64,000 nt of DNA from Oceanobacillus sp. FSL K6-2867 (GCF_037963145.1 NZ_CP150144.1:3038001-3102000), one strand, 5' to 3'; numbered from the stretch's first letter, positions 50,823 through 60,005 are shown. Notes: a model not told the origin generated them from the sequence alone. Translations and numbers: made by a program.

Positions 50823-51764
50823 ATGGAAAAATATAATATGCCAATTACAGGAATTGCTTCTTTTGCGAAATATCCAATCGAGACCGACTGGGATAAAATT
50901 GATGCGGATATCGCCGTATTGGGTATACCTTATGATACAGGAGTAGGCTTCTTATCAGGCTGTCGTTTTGGTCCGAGAAGAATCCGTGAAGTTTCCACCC
51001 ATTATGCACGGGGGGATGCTGGTTTTTATGATCCTGAAAGTGATGAGGTATTGTTAGGAGCCCCTGCGAAAATTGTTGATGTCGGTGATGCAGATGTTGT
51101 ACATGGTAAAATTGAGCATTCATTTGATGCGATTGAATATGCTGTCAGGAAAATTCGCGAGCAAGGGGTAATCCCCGCTATTATGGGAGGAGATCATTCG
51201 ATTTCTATCCCGGTAGCCCGCGGATTAAAAGATGAAGGCGATGTTACGGTTATTCAATTGGACGCTCATTTAGACTGGTCTGATGCTCCTGGTGGTCAAA
51301 CATTAGGAAATGGCAGTCCAATGAGAAGGATGTCCGAAATGGAGCATATTAAAGACATGGTGCAAATTGGACTGCGCGGACTGGGAAGCAGCCGAAAAGA
51401 AGACTTTGATGCGGCTAAAGCTTATAATAGCCAGCTAATCTCAGCCAGGGAAGCTTCTAAATTAGGTGTGGAAGGGATTATTGACCGCATTCCTAAGGCG
51501 GACAAGTACTACGTAACAATTGATATCGACTGTTTTGATATTTCTCTTGCAACTGGTACAGGATCTCCATCTCCTGGCGGCTTTTCCTTTGACTTTTTAA
51601 ACGATATCCTAGTGGGAATTGCCGAGAAAGGGAAGGTTATCTGTTTTGACCTTGTAGAAGTTGCCCCGCAATATGATCCAACTGGAGCAACATCCCGAGT
51701 TGCCGCAATGACCATGTTGAATTTTATGGGACATATTATAAAAAACAAATCGAGGTATGAGTAA
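50823..51764 (+). CDS. Agmatinase/guanidino-acid hydrolase (arginase family)
   Basis: The 313-residue Mn-dependent ureohydrolase has all metal motifs: MGGDHSI, QLDAHLDW and TIDIDCFD (both Asp). The C-terminal EVAPQYDPTGATSRVAA is typical of the agmatinase/guanidinobutyrase branch. It hydrolyses a guanidino compound to urea and an amine or amino acid. Substrates in this branch include agmatine, 4-guanidinobutyrate and 3-guanidinopropionate and cannot be separated by eye. The ATG at 50823 has TGGAGG eight bases upstream. Pairing with a GltS-type importer of acidic molecules favours a guanidino acid. It is more divergent from hutG than the two carriers are from each other. Confidence 0.9.
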   Translation: MEKYNMPITGIASFAKYPIETDWDKIDADIAVLGIPYDTGVGFLSGCRFGPRRIREVSTHYARGDAGFYDPESDEVLLGAPAKIVDVGDADVVHGKIEHSFDAIEYAVRKIREQGVIPAIMGGDHSISIPVARGLKDEGDVTVIQLDAHLDWSDAPGGQTLGNGSPMRRMSEMEHIKDMVQIGLRGLGSSRKEDFDAAKAYNSQLISAREASKLGVEGIIDRIPKADKYYVTIDIDCFDISLATGTGSPSPGGFSFDFLNDILVGIAEKGKVICFDLVEVAPQYDPTGATSRVAAMTMLNFMGHIIKNKSRYE

Positions 51765-51892
51765 TTTTGTTTTAATAGGCAGTTATTGGTCATCTATAGC
51801 AGGACTGCCCAACGCACGTAGATTTTTTTAACCATTTATGACAAGAAAATGATCTGACTTAGTTGGTTTACCCATACTAATTTAGAACTCTC

Positions 51893-51921
51893 TTGACTTT
51901 TAGTTCTTTGTTAATTAAAAT
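51893..51921 (+). promoter_or_regulatory. Sigma-A promoter of the CoA-transferase operon
   Basis: TTGACT, a 17-base spacer and TAAAAT lie about 170 bp upstream of the first gene. Transcripts would carry a leader of about 165 nt containing the hairpins described next. Position and spacing are good; no further evidence. Confidence 0.6.
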
Positions 51922-51963
51922 AAAATTAAATATCTGAATATTCCAAGGAACTCAATTTTAAAT

Positions 51964-52067
51964 TTTAGAGTCACCAACTCTAAATAAGTTTAAAATGCAC
52001 GGTTTTCTTGTTAACACCACAAATTCTTTATTTTGGTGTCTACAAGAATGCCGTGCTTTTTTCTTTT
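51964..52067 (+). terminator. Leader hairpins ending in a terminator just before the CoA-transferase genes (attenuator candidate)
   Basis: A first hairpin (TTTAGAGT/ACTCTAAA, 51964-51984) is followed by a long composite stem: GCACGG/CCGTGC, CTTGT/ACAAG and ACACCA/TGGTGT nested from 51997 to 52056. TTTTTTCTTTTT follows. It lies only 26 bases before the first gene and after the promoter above. It therefore either ends upstream transcription or attenuates the operon. No T-box or known riboswitch motif was recognised. Confidence 0.7.
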
Positions 52068-52092
52068 TATGAAAACCAATAAGGAGGATATT

Positions 52093-52782
52093 ATGAAATA
52101 CAATAAAGCAAAAACAGTAGAGAATGCTATGCTTCCGTTAAAAAATGAAGATACGATTCTGGTAGGTGGGTTTGGCTTAGTTGGCAGTCCACTGACATTA
52201 ATTAACTATCTTACAAAAAAGAATATTAAAGACTTAACAATTATAAGTAACAACATTGGAGAAGTTGGAAAAGGATTAGGATTATTACTACAGCAAGATA
52301 AAATAAGCAAGGTGATAGGATCTTATTTTACGAGTAATAGAGATGTAGCAAAATATTATAACGCGGATAAACTAGATGTTGAGTTATTGCCACAAGGAAC
52401 CTTTTCGGAAGCAATACGTGCAGGTGGAGCTGGTATTGGTGGTTTCTATACGAAATCATCTATAGGCACTGATCTTGCTAAAGGAAAAGAAATAAAAGAG
52501 ATTGATGGCGAAGAATATGTATTTGAGAAAGCTCTTAAATCAGATGTTGCACTTATTAGGGCATGGAAAGCAGATACCTTAGGAAATCTTGTTTACTACA
52601 AAACAGCTAGGAATTTCAATCCAATTATGGCAACTGCTGCAACATATGTAGTTGTTGAAGTTGATGAAATCGTGGAGTATGGAGAATTATCTCCCGAAGA
52701 AATTGTTACACCTCACTTATTTGTTGATGCAGTAGTGAAAAGTCAATTAGTACTTACGAACGAAGGAGTGGTGAGTGTATGA
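52093..52782 (+). CDS. scoA: 3-oxoacid CoA-transferase subunit A
   Basis: The 229-residue alpha subunit of an acetoacetate/succinyl-CoA-type transferase has the glycine-rich GGFGLVGSPLTLI near residue 24, followed by family sequence NNIGEVGKGLG and LPQGTFSEAIRAGGAGIGGFYT. With subunit B it moves CoA from succinyl-CoA or acetyl-CoA to acetoacetate. The ATG at 52093 has AAGGAGG seven bases upstream; the in-frame extension to 52033 lies in the terminator and is rejected. It overlaps scoB by 4 bp (ATGA). Confidence 0.9.
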   Translation: MKYNKAKTVENAMLPLKNEDTILVGGFGLVGSPLTLINYLTKKNIKDLTIISNNIGEVGKGLGLLLQQDKISKVIGSYFTSNRDVAKYYNADKLDVELLPQGTFSEAIRAGGAGIGGFYTKSSIGTDLAKGKEIKEIDGEEYVFEKALKSDVALIRAWKADTLGNLVYYKTARNFNPIMATAATYVVVEVDEIVEYGELSPEEIVTPHLFVDAVVKSQLVLTNEGVVSV

Positions 52783-53438
52783 CAAACATAAAAAAATTAA
52801 TTGCTCAGAAGGCAGCTGAAGAAATTAAAGCAACAGGAAGTTATTTAACTATTAATCTAGGTATAGGTATTCCAACCCTTATCTCTAAGTATTTAGAACA
52901 AGAAGAATACTTTTTACACACGGAAAATGGCCTTTTAGGTGTTGCGAATATTGAGGATGAAAGTATTGATCCTTTATTAGTGAATGCAGGTAAAATGCCT
53001 GTTCGAGAAGCGGTAGGTGCTTCCTATTTTAATAGCGCGGAATCCTTTGGCATGATTCGTGGGGGACATATTGATATTGCAGTCTTAGGTGGCCTTCAAA
53101 TCGACTCATATGGTCAGGTTGCCAACTGGGCCATACCTGGGAGGGATATCATTGGCGTTGGTGGAGCGATGGATTTACTAGAAGGCGCCAAGAAAACAAT
53201 TATTACAACAACACATGTATCTAAGAATGGAACACCGAAACTAGTAGAAAAATGTCTATTTCCAATAACCTCTCAAAGAAAAGTAGATGTCATTGTAACG
53301 GAAATGGCTGTTTTTAATTGGAAAGGGGAATTTTTTGAATTAGTAGACTTAGTAGGAGATACCACCTTGGAAATGGTTAAGAATAATACGTTTATGTCTT
53401 ATGTTGTAAATGAAAAAGTCCTCAAGGAGGATATTTAG
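52779..53438 (+). CDS. scoB: 3-oxoacid CoA-transferase subunit B
   Basis: The 219-residue beta subunit carries the catalytic Glu49 in HTENGLLGV, which forms the glutamyl-CoA intermediate. Further family segments are NLGIGIPTL near 26 and RGGHIDIAVLGGLQIDSYGQVANW. Translational coupling to scoA (ATGA overlap), and the thiolase ATG directly after its TAG stop, show a tight operon. Acetoacetate, or a homologous 3-oxo acid, is the expected substrate given the thiolase that follows. Confidence 0.92.
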   Translation: MTNIKKLIAQKAAEEIKATGSYLTINLGIGIPTLISKYLEQEEYFLHTENGLLGVANIEDESIDPLLVNAGKMPVREAVGASYFNSAESFGMIRGGHIDIAVLGGLQIDSYGQVANWAIPGRDIIGVGGAMDLLEGAKKTIITTTHVSKNGTPKLVEKCLFPITSQRKVDVIVTEMAVFNWKGEFFELVDLVGDTTLEMVKNNTFMSYVVNEKVLKEDI

Positions 53439-54641
53439 ATGAGTGAAGTAGTAATTATTGATGCTGTCAGAACGCCAATCGGTAGTTATAAAGGAGCTTT
53501 AAAAAGTGTTCGACCAGATGATTTAGGTGCATTGGTAATTAAGGCTCTAATGGAAAGAAACCCTAACTTTCCAGGAAATGAAGTGGACGATGTGATTTTC
53601 GGGAATGCCAATGGTGCTGGAGAGGAAAATCGAAATGTTGCCAGAATGTCCTTGTTGCTAGCAGGTTTACCAAAGAAGGTAAGTGGTACCACAATTAACC
53701 GACTCTGTGGATCCGGACTAGATGCAGTTAGTATGGGTGCTCGTACAATTCTAGCTGGTGAAGGAGAAATTATTATTGCTGGTGGCGTGGAGAGCATGTC
53801 TCGAGCTCCAATGGTTATGGCTAAACCGGAGAAAGAATTTCCTAGAGGGAACATGGAATTATTTGATACAACCATTGGGTGGAGGTTTATTAATCCAAGG
53901 TTAGAAGAAATGTACGGGGTGGATACGATGCCACAAACAGCAGAGAACGTAGCAAAACAATTTAATATTTCCAGAGAAGAACAAGATGCATTCGCTTATA
54001 TTAGTCAGCAAAAAGCAAAGGCAGCACAGGAGAATGGAATATTTAAAAATGAAATTATCCCAGTTACATTAAAAGACAAGAAAGGTAATGAAACAATCGT
54101 GGAGGAAGATGAGCACCCTAGACCAAGTACTACCATTGAGAAATTAAATACGTTAAAACCGATATTCTCAGAAGGAACCGTAACGGCAGGTAATGCAACT
54201 GGTGTAAATGACGGAGCTTCTGCATTAATATTAATGAGTTCAAAAAAGGCAAAAGCATTAGGGTTAACCCCTTTAGCAAAATTTGTAGCATCAGCAACTG
54301 CTGGTGTGGACCCTAGAATAATGGGACTTGGGCCAATTGCTTCTACACAAAAGCTATTAAATAGAGCTTCACTAAGTATTTCTGACTTTGGTTTAGTGGA
54401 ACTAAATGAGGCATTCGCCTCCCAATCGATTGAATGTATGAGGCAATTAGAATTGAATACAAACATTGTGAATGTAAATGGTGGTGCAATCGCACTTGGA
54501 CACCCTCTTGGAGCAAGTGGTGCAAGAATATTAACCACATTAATTCATGAAATGAATCGAAGAGAAGTAACACTTGGATTAGCTACCATGTGTATTGGTG
54601 TCGGACAGGGAATCTCTCTTGCGGTTGAAAATTTTAACTAA
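53439..54641 (+). CDS. Acetyl-CoA C-acetyltransferase (thiolase)
   Basis: The 400-residue thiolase has nucleophilic Cys90 in NRLCGSGLDAV, the GGVESMSRAPMVM segment, ELNEAFASQS, the His in NGGAIALGHPLGASGARI and the second catalytic Cys in MCIGVGQG. It splits acetoacetyl-CoA (or 3-oxoacyl-CoA) with CoA to acetyl-CoA. The sequence resembles 3-oxoadipyl-CoA thiolase (PcaF) and AtoB alike, so the chain length is open. It starts directly after the scoB stop with CAAGGAGG before. Together the three genes convert a 3-oxo acid to acetyl-CoA. Confidence 0.92.
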   Translation: MSEVVIIDAVRTPIGSYKGALKSVRPDDLGALVIKALMERNPNFPGNEVDDVIFGNANGAGEENRNVARMSLLLAGLPKKVSGTTINRLCGSGLDAVSMGARTILAGEGEIIIAGGVESMSRAPMVMAKPEKEFPRGNMELFDTTIGWRFINPRLEEMYGVDTMPQTAENVAKQFNISREEQDAFAYISQQKAKAAQENGIFKNEIIPVTLKDKKGNETIVEEDEHPRPSTTIEKLNTLKPIFSEGTVTAGNATGVNDGASALILMSSKKAKALGLTPLAKFVASATAGVDPRIMGLGPIASTQKLLNRASLSISDFGLVELNEAFASQSIECMRQLELNTNIVNVNGGAIALGHPLGASGARILTTLIHEMNRREVTLGLATMCIGVGQGISLAVENFN

Positions 54642-54723
54642 TTGTTAAAGTTGCAAAATTAAAATTCCTGTGGAATGATTAAAAGTATATTAATCTTCTA
54701 AGTAAAAAAGAGAGGTGATTGTT

Positions 54724-55029
54724 TTGGATACTTATTTAATTACTGGCTATTCAAAAGCACCGCAAGGAACGTCAATGTACGAGGAATATAAATACTCGGG
54801 AATCGTGTTAGAGGTGAATAAAGAGACACATATCATTCAGGCTGTTGAATTAACATTTGTAACTAGACTGGCAAGTGATTATTTTAATAGATTGCTCGTG
54901 GGTTGCAATCTGTTTAATGGAATCGAGCCGATTATTAAGCAAATAAAAGAAAATTATCATGCTCCATCTCAGCAATCCGTTATTGTTGCCATTAAGTCGG
55001 CTCATCAAAGATATCTCGATCTACAATAA
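54724..55029 (+). CDS. DUF3870 family protein
   Basis: The protein of about 101 residues has no membrane segment. It contains the pattern YLITGYSKAPQGTSMYEEYKY, GIVLEVNKETHIIQAVELTFVT and the C-terminal QQSVIVAIKSAHQRYLDL of the small DUF3870 family, which often lies beside catabolic and transport genes in Firmicutes; function is unknown. TTG at 54724 has AGAGGTG six bases ahead; GTG at 54715 is inside that site. It lies 82 bp after the thiolase and before the LacI-controlled dehydrogenase cluster. Confidence 0.75.
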   Translation: MDTYLITGYSKAPQGTSMYEEYKYSGIVLEVNKETHIIQAVELTFVTRLASDYFNRLLVGCNLFNGIEPIIKQIKENYHAPSQQSVIVAIKSAHQRYLDLQ

Positions 55030-55064
55030 AGGAAATCTAGCAGGTAATTTTTTTGAGCCTAAAG

Positions 55065-55076
55065 TAAAGCGCTTAA
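55065..55076. promoter_or_regulatory. LacI/cre-type operator TAAAGCGCTTAA ahead of the first dehydrogenase
   Basis: A near-palindrome of the type repeated at 58913, 60006, 60082 and 60153, 53 bp before the start at 55129. It is probably bound by the LacI-family protein encoded at 58983, by CcpA, or both. Confidence 0.65.
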
Positions 55077-55128
55077 CTTAATTTTTTAAATAAGTAAACA
55101 AGAATTTTTATTAAAGGAGGGGACATCA

Positions 55129-56166
55129 ATGAAAGCACTGGTTAAAACTTCCAGGTTGAAAAACGCATTAGAACGACTAGATGTGAAAAGACCAATCATT
55201 CAAGATGATGAAGTACTTGTCCAGGTAGTGAATGTTGCAATATGTGGCACAGATTTACATGTATATGAATTTACAGCTGGATACGATTTTATTCAAACAC
55301 CGTTGATTCTTGGTCATGAATTTAGCGGATATATCGCAGAAGTAGGTTCTAAAGTTGTTAATTTTCATGTAGGAGACAGAGTTATAGGGGAATCTAACCG
55401 ATATTGTGGGCAGTGTGATAATTGCAATAATGGTAGAACAGACATATGTCTGGATTCTCAAATGACTGGGCTTCATGTAAATGGAGCAATGGCAGAATAT
55501 ATTGCCGTACCAGCTTACACTTTACATCATCTTCCAAATAATTTACCTTTTTCCGTTGGAGCTATTGCACAGCCGATTTCAGTTAGTTTAAATGCGGTCT
55601 TCGATAACTGTAATTTAAATACAGGTGATAATGTCGTTATATTTGGTCCTGGGATCCAAGGTTTAAGCGCCGCTCAGGCTGCAAGAATTAAAGGTGCATC
55701 TAAAGTAGCGATTGTTGGAACAGATAATGATGAAGAGATCAGGTTACCAATTGCAAAAGAAATGGGATTTGATACGTTTAATGTTAATCAAGAGTCCATT
55801 AACCAGCAGCTGTTAACTATATGGGATGGAAAAGAAGTAGATGTTGTTATTGACGCATCAGGTTCCATACATGCTGTAAAAGACGGGATGTCTCTTTTAA
55901 AACGAGGTGGTCACCTAACTCTTTTTGGAATTTATCCGAGAACATTAGAACTTGATCTAACATCTTTAGTTCGTCGGAATATAACCATTCATACGAGCTA
56001 TACATCTCAGTGGAAGCATTATGAACAAGCTTTAAAATTTTTATCCAAACGGCAAATTGATATAAGCGCTTTGATAAAAGAGTATCCATTTGAGGAATTT
56101 GAGAAAGCTTTTGAAGATGGTATAGCAAAAACAGTATTGAAGCCTGTTTTAACTTTAAGCCAATAA
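55129..56166 (+). CDS. Zinc-dependent medium-chain alcohol/polyol dehydrogenase
   Basis: The 345-residue MDR enzyme has catalytic zinc ligands Cys39 (AICGTDLHVYE) and His63-Glu64 (LGHEFSG). Four structural-zinc Cys are in NRYCGQCDNCNNGRTDIC, and the Rossmann region is VVIFGPGIQGLSAAQAARIKG. It oxidises a secondary alcohol with NAD+. The threonine/sorbitol/butanediol dehydrogenase branch is closest, but the substrate is not readable. The ATG follows AAAGGAGGGG. It is first in a three-gene unit with an aldehyde dehydrogenase and an iron alcohol dehydrogenase. The protein resembles the MDR enzyme at 60225. Confidence 0.9.
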   Translation: MKALVKTSRLKNALERLDVKRPIIQDDEVLVQVVNVAICGTDLHVYEFTAGYDFIQTPLILGHEFSGYIAEVGSKVVNFHVGDRVIGESNRYCGQCDNCNNGRTDICLDSQMTGLHVNGAMAEYIAVPAYTLHHLPNNLPFSVGAIAQPISVSLNAVFDNCNLNTGDNVVIFGPGIQGLSAAQAARIKGASKVAIVGTDNDEEIRLPIAKEMGFDTFNVNQESINQQLLTIWDGKEVDVVIDASGSIHAVKDGMSLLKRGGHLTLFGIYPRTLELDLTSLVRRNITIHTSYTSQWKHYEQALKFLSKRQIDISALIKEYPFEEFEKAFEDGIAKTVLKPVLTLSQ

Positions 56167-56187
56167 ACTTACAAAGGGGATATATTT

Positions 56188-57606
56188 ATGTTTATCAATG
56201 GAAAATGGGTTACAACCAATAATAAAATTAATGTGTTCAATCCGGCAACAAGCGAACTTTATCAACAAGTTTCGCAAGGCGATGCCTCGGATTCAGAGAA
56301 AGCTATTTCAGCAGCAAAGAAAGCATTCGATAGCTGGTCTCAATTAACTGGATTTGAAAGGGCTAATTACTTAGAACAAATAGCAAGGAAAATCGTAGAG
56401 AAAAAGGAAGTATTAGCTAAAACCATTACTTTGGAAATGGGGAAGGCGATTACAAATGCGCGCTATGAGGTAGATAGTACAGCTTCGTTCTTTAAATGGT
56501 TCGCAGAGGAAGCAAGACGAACGTATGGGGAAACTATTCCGGCTGCAAAAAGAAATAAGAGACTAATGGAAATAAAACAACCTGTAGGGGTAGTAGCGGC
56601 TATTACACCTTGGAATTTTCCACTATCTATGGGTGCAAGAAAGCTGGCTCCGGCTTTAGCAGCAGGGTGCACTGTTATTCTTCGTCCATCAAATTCGTCA
56701 CCCATGAGTGCAATTGAACTATTTAAAATATTTGAGGAGTGCAATCTACCCAAAGGTGTTGTTAATTTACTTATTGGTTCTGCAGATGAAGTAGTAGATC
56801 CAATACTGGAAAGTCCGATTGTACGTAAAATTTCATTTACCGGTTCTACAGAAGTTGGAAAATTATTAGTAAGTAAATCTGCGGCAACACTAAAGCGTGT
56901 TTCCATGGAGCTTGGTGGTCATGCGCCATATATCGTGTTCGACGATGCAAACTTAGATCAAGCGGTAGAAGGAGCAATCACTATTAAGTTTGGCTGTGCA
57001 GGCCAGCAATGTACATCGGTAAACCGCTTCTATGTACATGATAAAATCTATGATGAATTTATTGAACGTTATAAGGAAAAAATAACCGAATTAAAAGTTG
57101 GAAATGGTATTGAGGACGCTTGTCAGGTCGGTCCATTAATTAGTGAAAATGCAATCAAGAAAGTGGAAGAACACGTAAAAGATGCAGTAGGGCTTGGTGC
57201 GAATCTAGTTCTGGGTGGAAATCGTTTGACTGGTGACAATTATGATCATGGCTTTTTTTATCAACCAACTTTATTAACAAATGTAGATGAAACAATGAAA
57301 ATCAGCCGTGAGGAGACATTTGGACCGATTGCTCCTATATTCCGCTTTTATACACAGGAAGAGGTTATTCAAAAGGCAAATGCAACTAACTTTGGGCTTG
57401 CAGCATACTTTTTTACAAATAATTTAACACGAGCATACGAAGTTATGGAAAATCTTGAGTTTGGTATGGTTGGGGTCAATGATGCCTATCCATTTGCAAC
57501 TGAAGGCTCCTTTGGTGGGGTGAAAGAAAGTGGAGTTGGAAGGGAAGGCGGTCATGGTATTGATGAGTATTTAGAAAGAAAGTTTGTATCAATAGCACTT
57601 TATTAA
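56188..57606 (+). CDS. NAD(P)-dependent aldehyde dehydrogenase, succinate-semialdehyde dehydrogenase-like
   Basis: The 472-residue enzyme has ITPWNFPLSMGARKLAPALAAG, the Gly-rich FTGSTEVGK, the general base Glu in SMELGGHAPYIVF and the nucleophilic Cys in FGCAGQQCTSVNRFYV. The C-terminal EESFGPIAP-type segment is REETFGPIAPIFRF. The closest family is GabD-like short-chain semialdehyde dehydrogenases. The ATG follows AAAGGGG, 21 bp after the preceding dehydrogenase. It probably oxidises the aldehyde or semialdehyde made by its neighbours to the acid. Confidence 0.92.
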   Translation: MFINGKWVTTNNKINVFNPATSELYQQVSQGDASDSEKAISAAKKAFDSWSQLTGFERANYLEQIARKIVEKKEVLAKTITLEMGKAITNARYEVDSTASFFKWFAEEARRTYGETIPAAKRNKRLMEIKQPVGVVAAITPWNFPLSMGARKLAPALAAGCTVILRPSNSSPMSAIELFKIFEECNLPKGVVNLLIGSADEVVDPILESPIVRKISFTGSTEVGKLLVSKSAATLKRVSMELGGHAPYIVFDDANLDQAVEGAITIKFGCAGQQCTSVNRFYVHDKIYDEFIERYKEKITELKVGNGIEDACQVGPLISENAIKKVEEHVKDAVGLGANLVLGGNRLTGDNYDHGFFYQPTLLTNVDETMKISREETFGPIAPIFRFYTQEEVIQKANATNFGLAAYFFTNNLTRAYEVMENLEFGMVGVNDAYPFATEGSFGGVKESGVGREGGHGIDEYLERKFVSIALY

Positions 57607-57639
57607 ACGAGAAAAGTTCTTAGAAAGAGGGGAAATGAG

Positions 57640-58830
57640 ATGGAGTTGATCAATAAATCCTTTCAGTCTGTATTACCAACGGAAGTAGTATTTGGAAAAA
57701 ACATCGTTAAAGAGGAGTTAGCAAATAAATTAAAAAGTCTATCGATCCGTAGTGTTTTGCTTGTTAGTGATGCTGGTTTAAAAAGCACAGGTATTATCGA
57801 TGATATCGTAGAGAACTTAACAGAAAATGAAATCAAAGTAGTGACCTTTACGGAAGTTAATCCAAATCCTGAAACCCAAGCTGTTCATAAGGGAAGAGAA
57901 ATATATATACATGGCAGGTGTGAGGCAGTTGTTGCTGTAGGTGGAGGGAGTAGTATAGATGCTGGAAAAGCAATTTCCGTGTCCACTGTAAATGAAGGAG
58001 ATATTAATAATTATGGTAGAGGCAAAAGGTCAATTGCTGGACCAATCCCACCTTTATTCATGATTCCAACAACGGCTGGAACTGGCAGTGAAGTGACCAA
58101 TGTGGCAGTTATTAGTGATCCAGAAAGAAATAAAAAATTTGTTCTCGCTAGTCCTTATTTATATCCAACCTGTGCGTTTATTGATCCGATATTAACCTAT
58201 TCATTACCGCAGAAGTTTATCGCTGCAACTGGTATGGATGCATTAGTCCATTCGATAGAGTCCTATGTAAATAATCGGGCACAACCAATCAGTGACGCAT
58301 TAGCATTAGAAGCGATTAAAATGTTAAGGAGGAATTTACCAGTTTCTTACGCGGATCCTTCAAATGAAGATGCAAAAGCTCAAGTATTACTTGCCAGTAC
58401 CATTGCAGGGTTATCTTTTTCAATGTCGGGAACTGCACTAGTACATTCTATGTCTCATCCAGTAACAGCCTGGTTTGGAGTTCCTCATGGATTAGCAAAT
58501 GCGATTATTTTACCATATGTAATAGAGTTTAACCTAATTGCTAATTATGAGAAATATGCGGAGGTTGCTTATCTTTTCGATGATAGTCTTAGACAACTCC
58601 CTAGCTATCAGGCTGCAGAAAGATTGATTGATTGCTTAAAAGAATTTTCTAGAAAACTAAATATACCTAAGGATTTCAGTTATTTGACTATAAAAGTTAC
58701 AAAGGAATCTATTGATAACCTAACAATAGATGCTCTGAATGAAAGAGGTACTTTTCCAAATAATCCTAGAAAAGCGACTAAAGACGAGGTTAGTACATTG
58801 TATCAGCTACTATTTCCCCAAGCTAAGTAG
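57640..58830 (+). CDS. Iron-containing (group III) alcohol dehydrogenase
   Basis: The 396-residue enzyme has NAD-binding GGGSSIDAGKA (about 105), TTAGTGSEVT (about 148), and the metal-binding residues around MDALVHSIESY, HSMSHPVTAWFGVPHGLANA. It interconverts an alcohol and an aldehyde; family substrates include butanol, 1,3-propanediol, lactaldehyde and 4-hydroxybutyrate. With the semialdehyde dehydrogenase upstream, a hydroxy-acid or diol is plausible. The ATG follows AAAGAGGGG. It is followed by the LacI gene with its own operator-containing promoter. Confidence 0.92.
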   Translation: MELINKSFQSVLPTEVVFGKNIVKEELANKLKSLSIRSVLLVSDAGLKSTGIIDDIVENLTENEIKVVTFTEVNPNPETQAVHKGREIYIHGRCEAVVAVGGGSSIDAGKAISVSTVNEGDINNYGRGKRSIAGPIPPLFMIPTTAGTGSEVTNVAVISDPERNKKFVLASPYLYPTCAFIDPILTYSLPQKFIAATGMDALVHSIESYVNNRAQPISDALALEAIKMLRRNLPVSYADPSNEDAKAQVLLASTIAGLSFSMSGTALVHSMSHPVTAWFGVPHGLANAIILPYVIEFNLIANYEKYAEVAYLFDDSLRQLPSYQAAERLIDCLKEFSRKLNIPKDFSYLTIKVTKESIDNLTIDALNERGTFPNNPRKATKDEVSTLYQLLFPQAK

Positions 58831-58901
58831 TAAAAATTACCGCTTTTATAAGAGATGCTGAAAAATTTAATATTATTACTTTCATATTGTCCAAAATAAT
58901 G

Positions 58902-58924
58902 TATAATCATAGTAAAGCGCTTAC
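58902..58924 (+). promoter_or_regulatory. -10 element and overlapping LacI-type operator of the regulator gene
   Basis: TATAAT (58902-58907) is followed by TAAAGCGCTTAC (58913-58924) at the expected transcription start, giving direct autoregulation by occlusion. The -35 box is weak. Confidence 0.65.
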
Positions 58925-58982
58925 TCAAATGAATACTATACAGATAAAAACTTAATGAAATATACAAAAGTAGGGATAAACT

Positions 58983-59996
58983 ATGAAAGTAACCATATAT
59001 GATGTTGCCAAGGAAGCAAAGGTCTCGATTGCAACAGTTTCGAAAGTTATTAATCAAAAAGGAAGAATAAGTGAGGAGACAGTAAAAAAAGTTCGGCAAG
59101 CAATGGAGAAGCTAAACTATCAGCCCAACCTTATTGCATCCGCATTAATGGGGAAACAGACAAAAACAATTGGGTTATTGATTCCCGATTTAGCCAATCC
59201 ATTTTTCTCAGAGTTAGCTCGGAGCATAGAGGACCGCGCTCATGAATTCGGATATAATATTGTAATGTGTAGTACGGACTATCAAGAAGCAAAAGAAGAA
59301 AAATATATTGCGTTATTAAAGCAAAAAAGAGTGGATGGATTTATTCTGGCTTCTGGATTTGAGAATTTTAAAATTGTTAAAGAACTGATAAATGAGGATT
59401 TTCCTGTAGCGATAGTTGCCCGTGATTTTCCTATGATTCCAATTAATGCAATAGCTCTTGATGACTTTATGGGAGGGTACTTGGCTGCAACACATCTTAT
59501 AAATTTGGGACATACGAATGTTGGGGTAATTGCATTAGATGTATGGAGTAATCGGGAAAGGATAAGAGGATTTAGACAGGGCTATGAGCAAAGGAATCTC
59601 CAATTGCGGGATGATTTTTCGTATCTCAAAAATATGAAAGAGAACCATGTTGAATTGGGGAAACGTGCCATTAAAAAATATATCGATAGTGGTAATATTC
59701 CATCTGCAATTTTTGCATGTAATGATTTATTAGCAATTGGTGCCGTAAATGAAGCGAAAGGGAATGGCCTAAAAATCCCTAGAGACTTATCTGTTATTGG
59801 CTTTGATAATACAATCATTGCCACACTAGTAGATCCACCACTAACCACAATAGCACAGCCAATTAAGGAAATGGGAGAAGAGGTTATCGACCTTATGATA
59901 TCTTCCTTGAAGACAGCACATAAAGGAAAAACTAGATTAACACTTTTACCTGAGCTGGTTGAGAGACAGTCTACAAAACCTTTTCATTATGGATAA
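58983..59996 (+). CDS. LacI family transcriptional regulator
   Basis: The 337-residue protein has an N-terminal LacI HTH and hinge (1-60; TIYDVAKEAKVSIATVSKVIN and KLNYQPNLIASALMGKQT) and a periplasmic-binding-like effector domain (about 62-330, from TIGLLIPDLANPFFSEL). The hinge helix residues fit binding to a CpG-centred palindrome, as in the five GCGCTT dyads around this gene. It stands between two dehydrogenase units and has an operator at its own promoter. The inducer is presumably the TRAP substrate or its first metabolite. Confidence 0.92.
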   Translation: MKVTIYDVAKEAKVSIATVSKVINQKGRISEETVKKVRQAMEKLNYQPNLIASALMGKQTKTIGLLIPDLANPFFSELARSIEDRAHEFGYNIVMCSTDYQEAKEEKYIALLKQKRVDGFILASGFENFKIVKELINEDFPVAIVARDFPMIPINAIALDDFMGGYLAATHLINLGHTNVGVIALDVWSNRERIRGFRQGYEQRNLQLRDDFSYLKNMKENHVELGKRAIKKYIDSGNIPSAIFACNDLLAIGAVNEAKGNGLKIPRDLSVIGFDNTIIATLVDPPLTTIAQPIKEMGEEVIDLMISSLKTAHKGKTRLTLLPELVERQSTKPFHYG

Positions 59997-60005
59997 AATA
60001 TTTAG

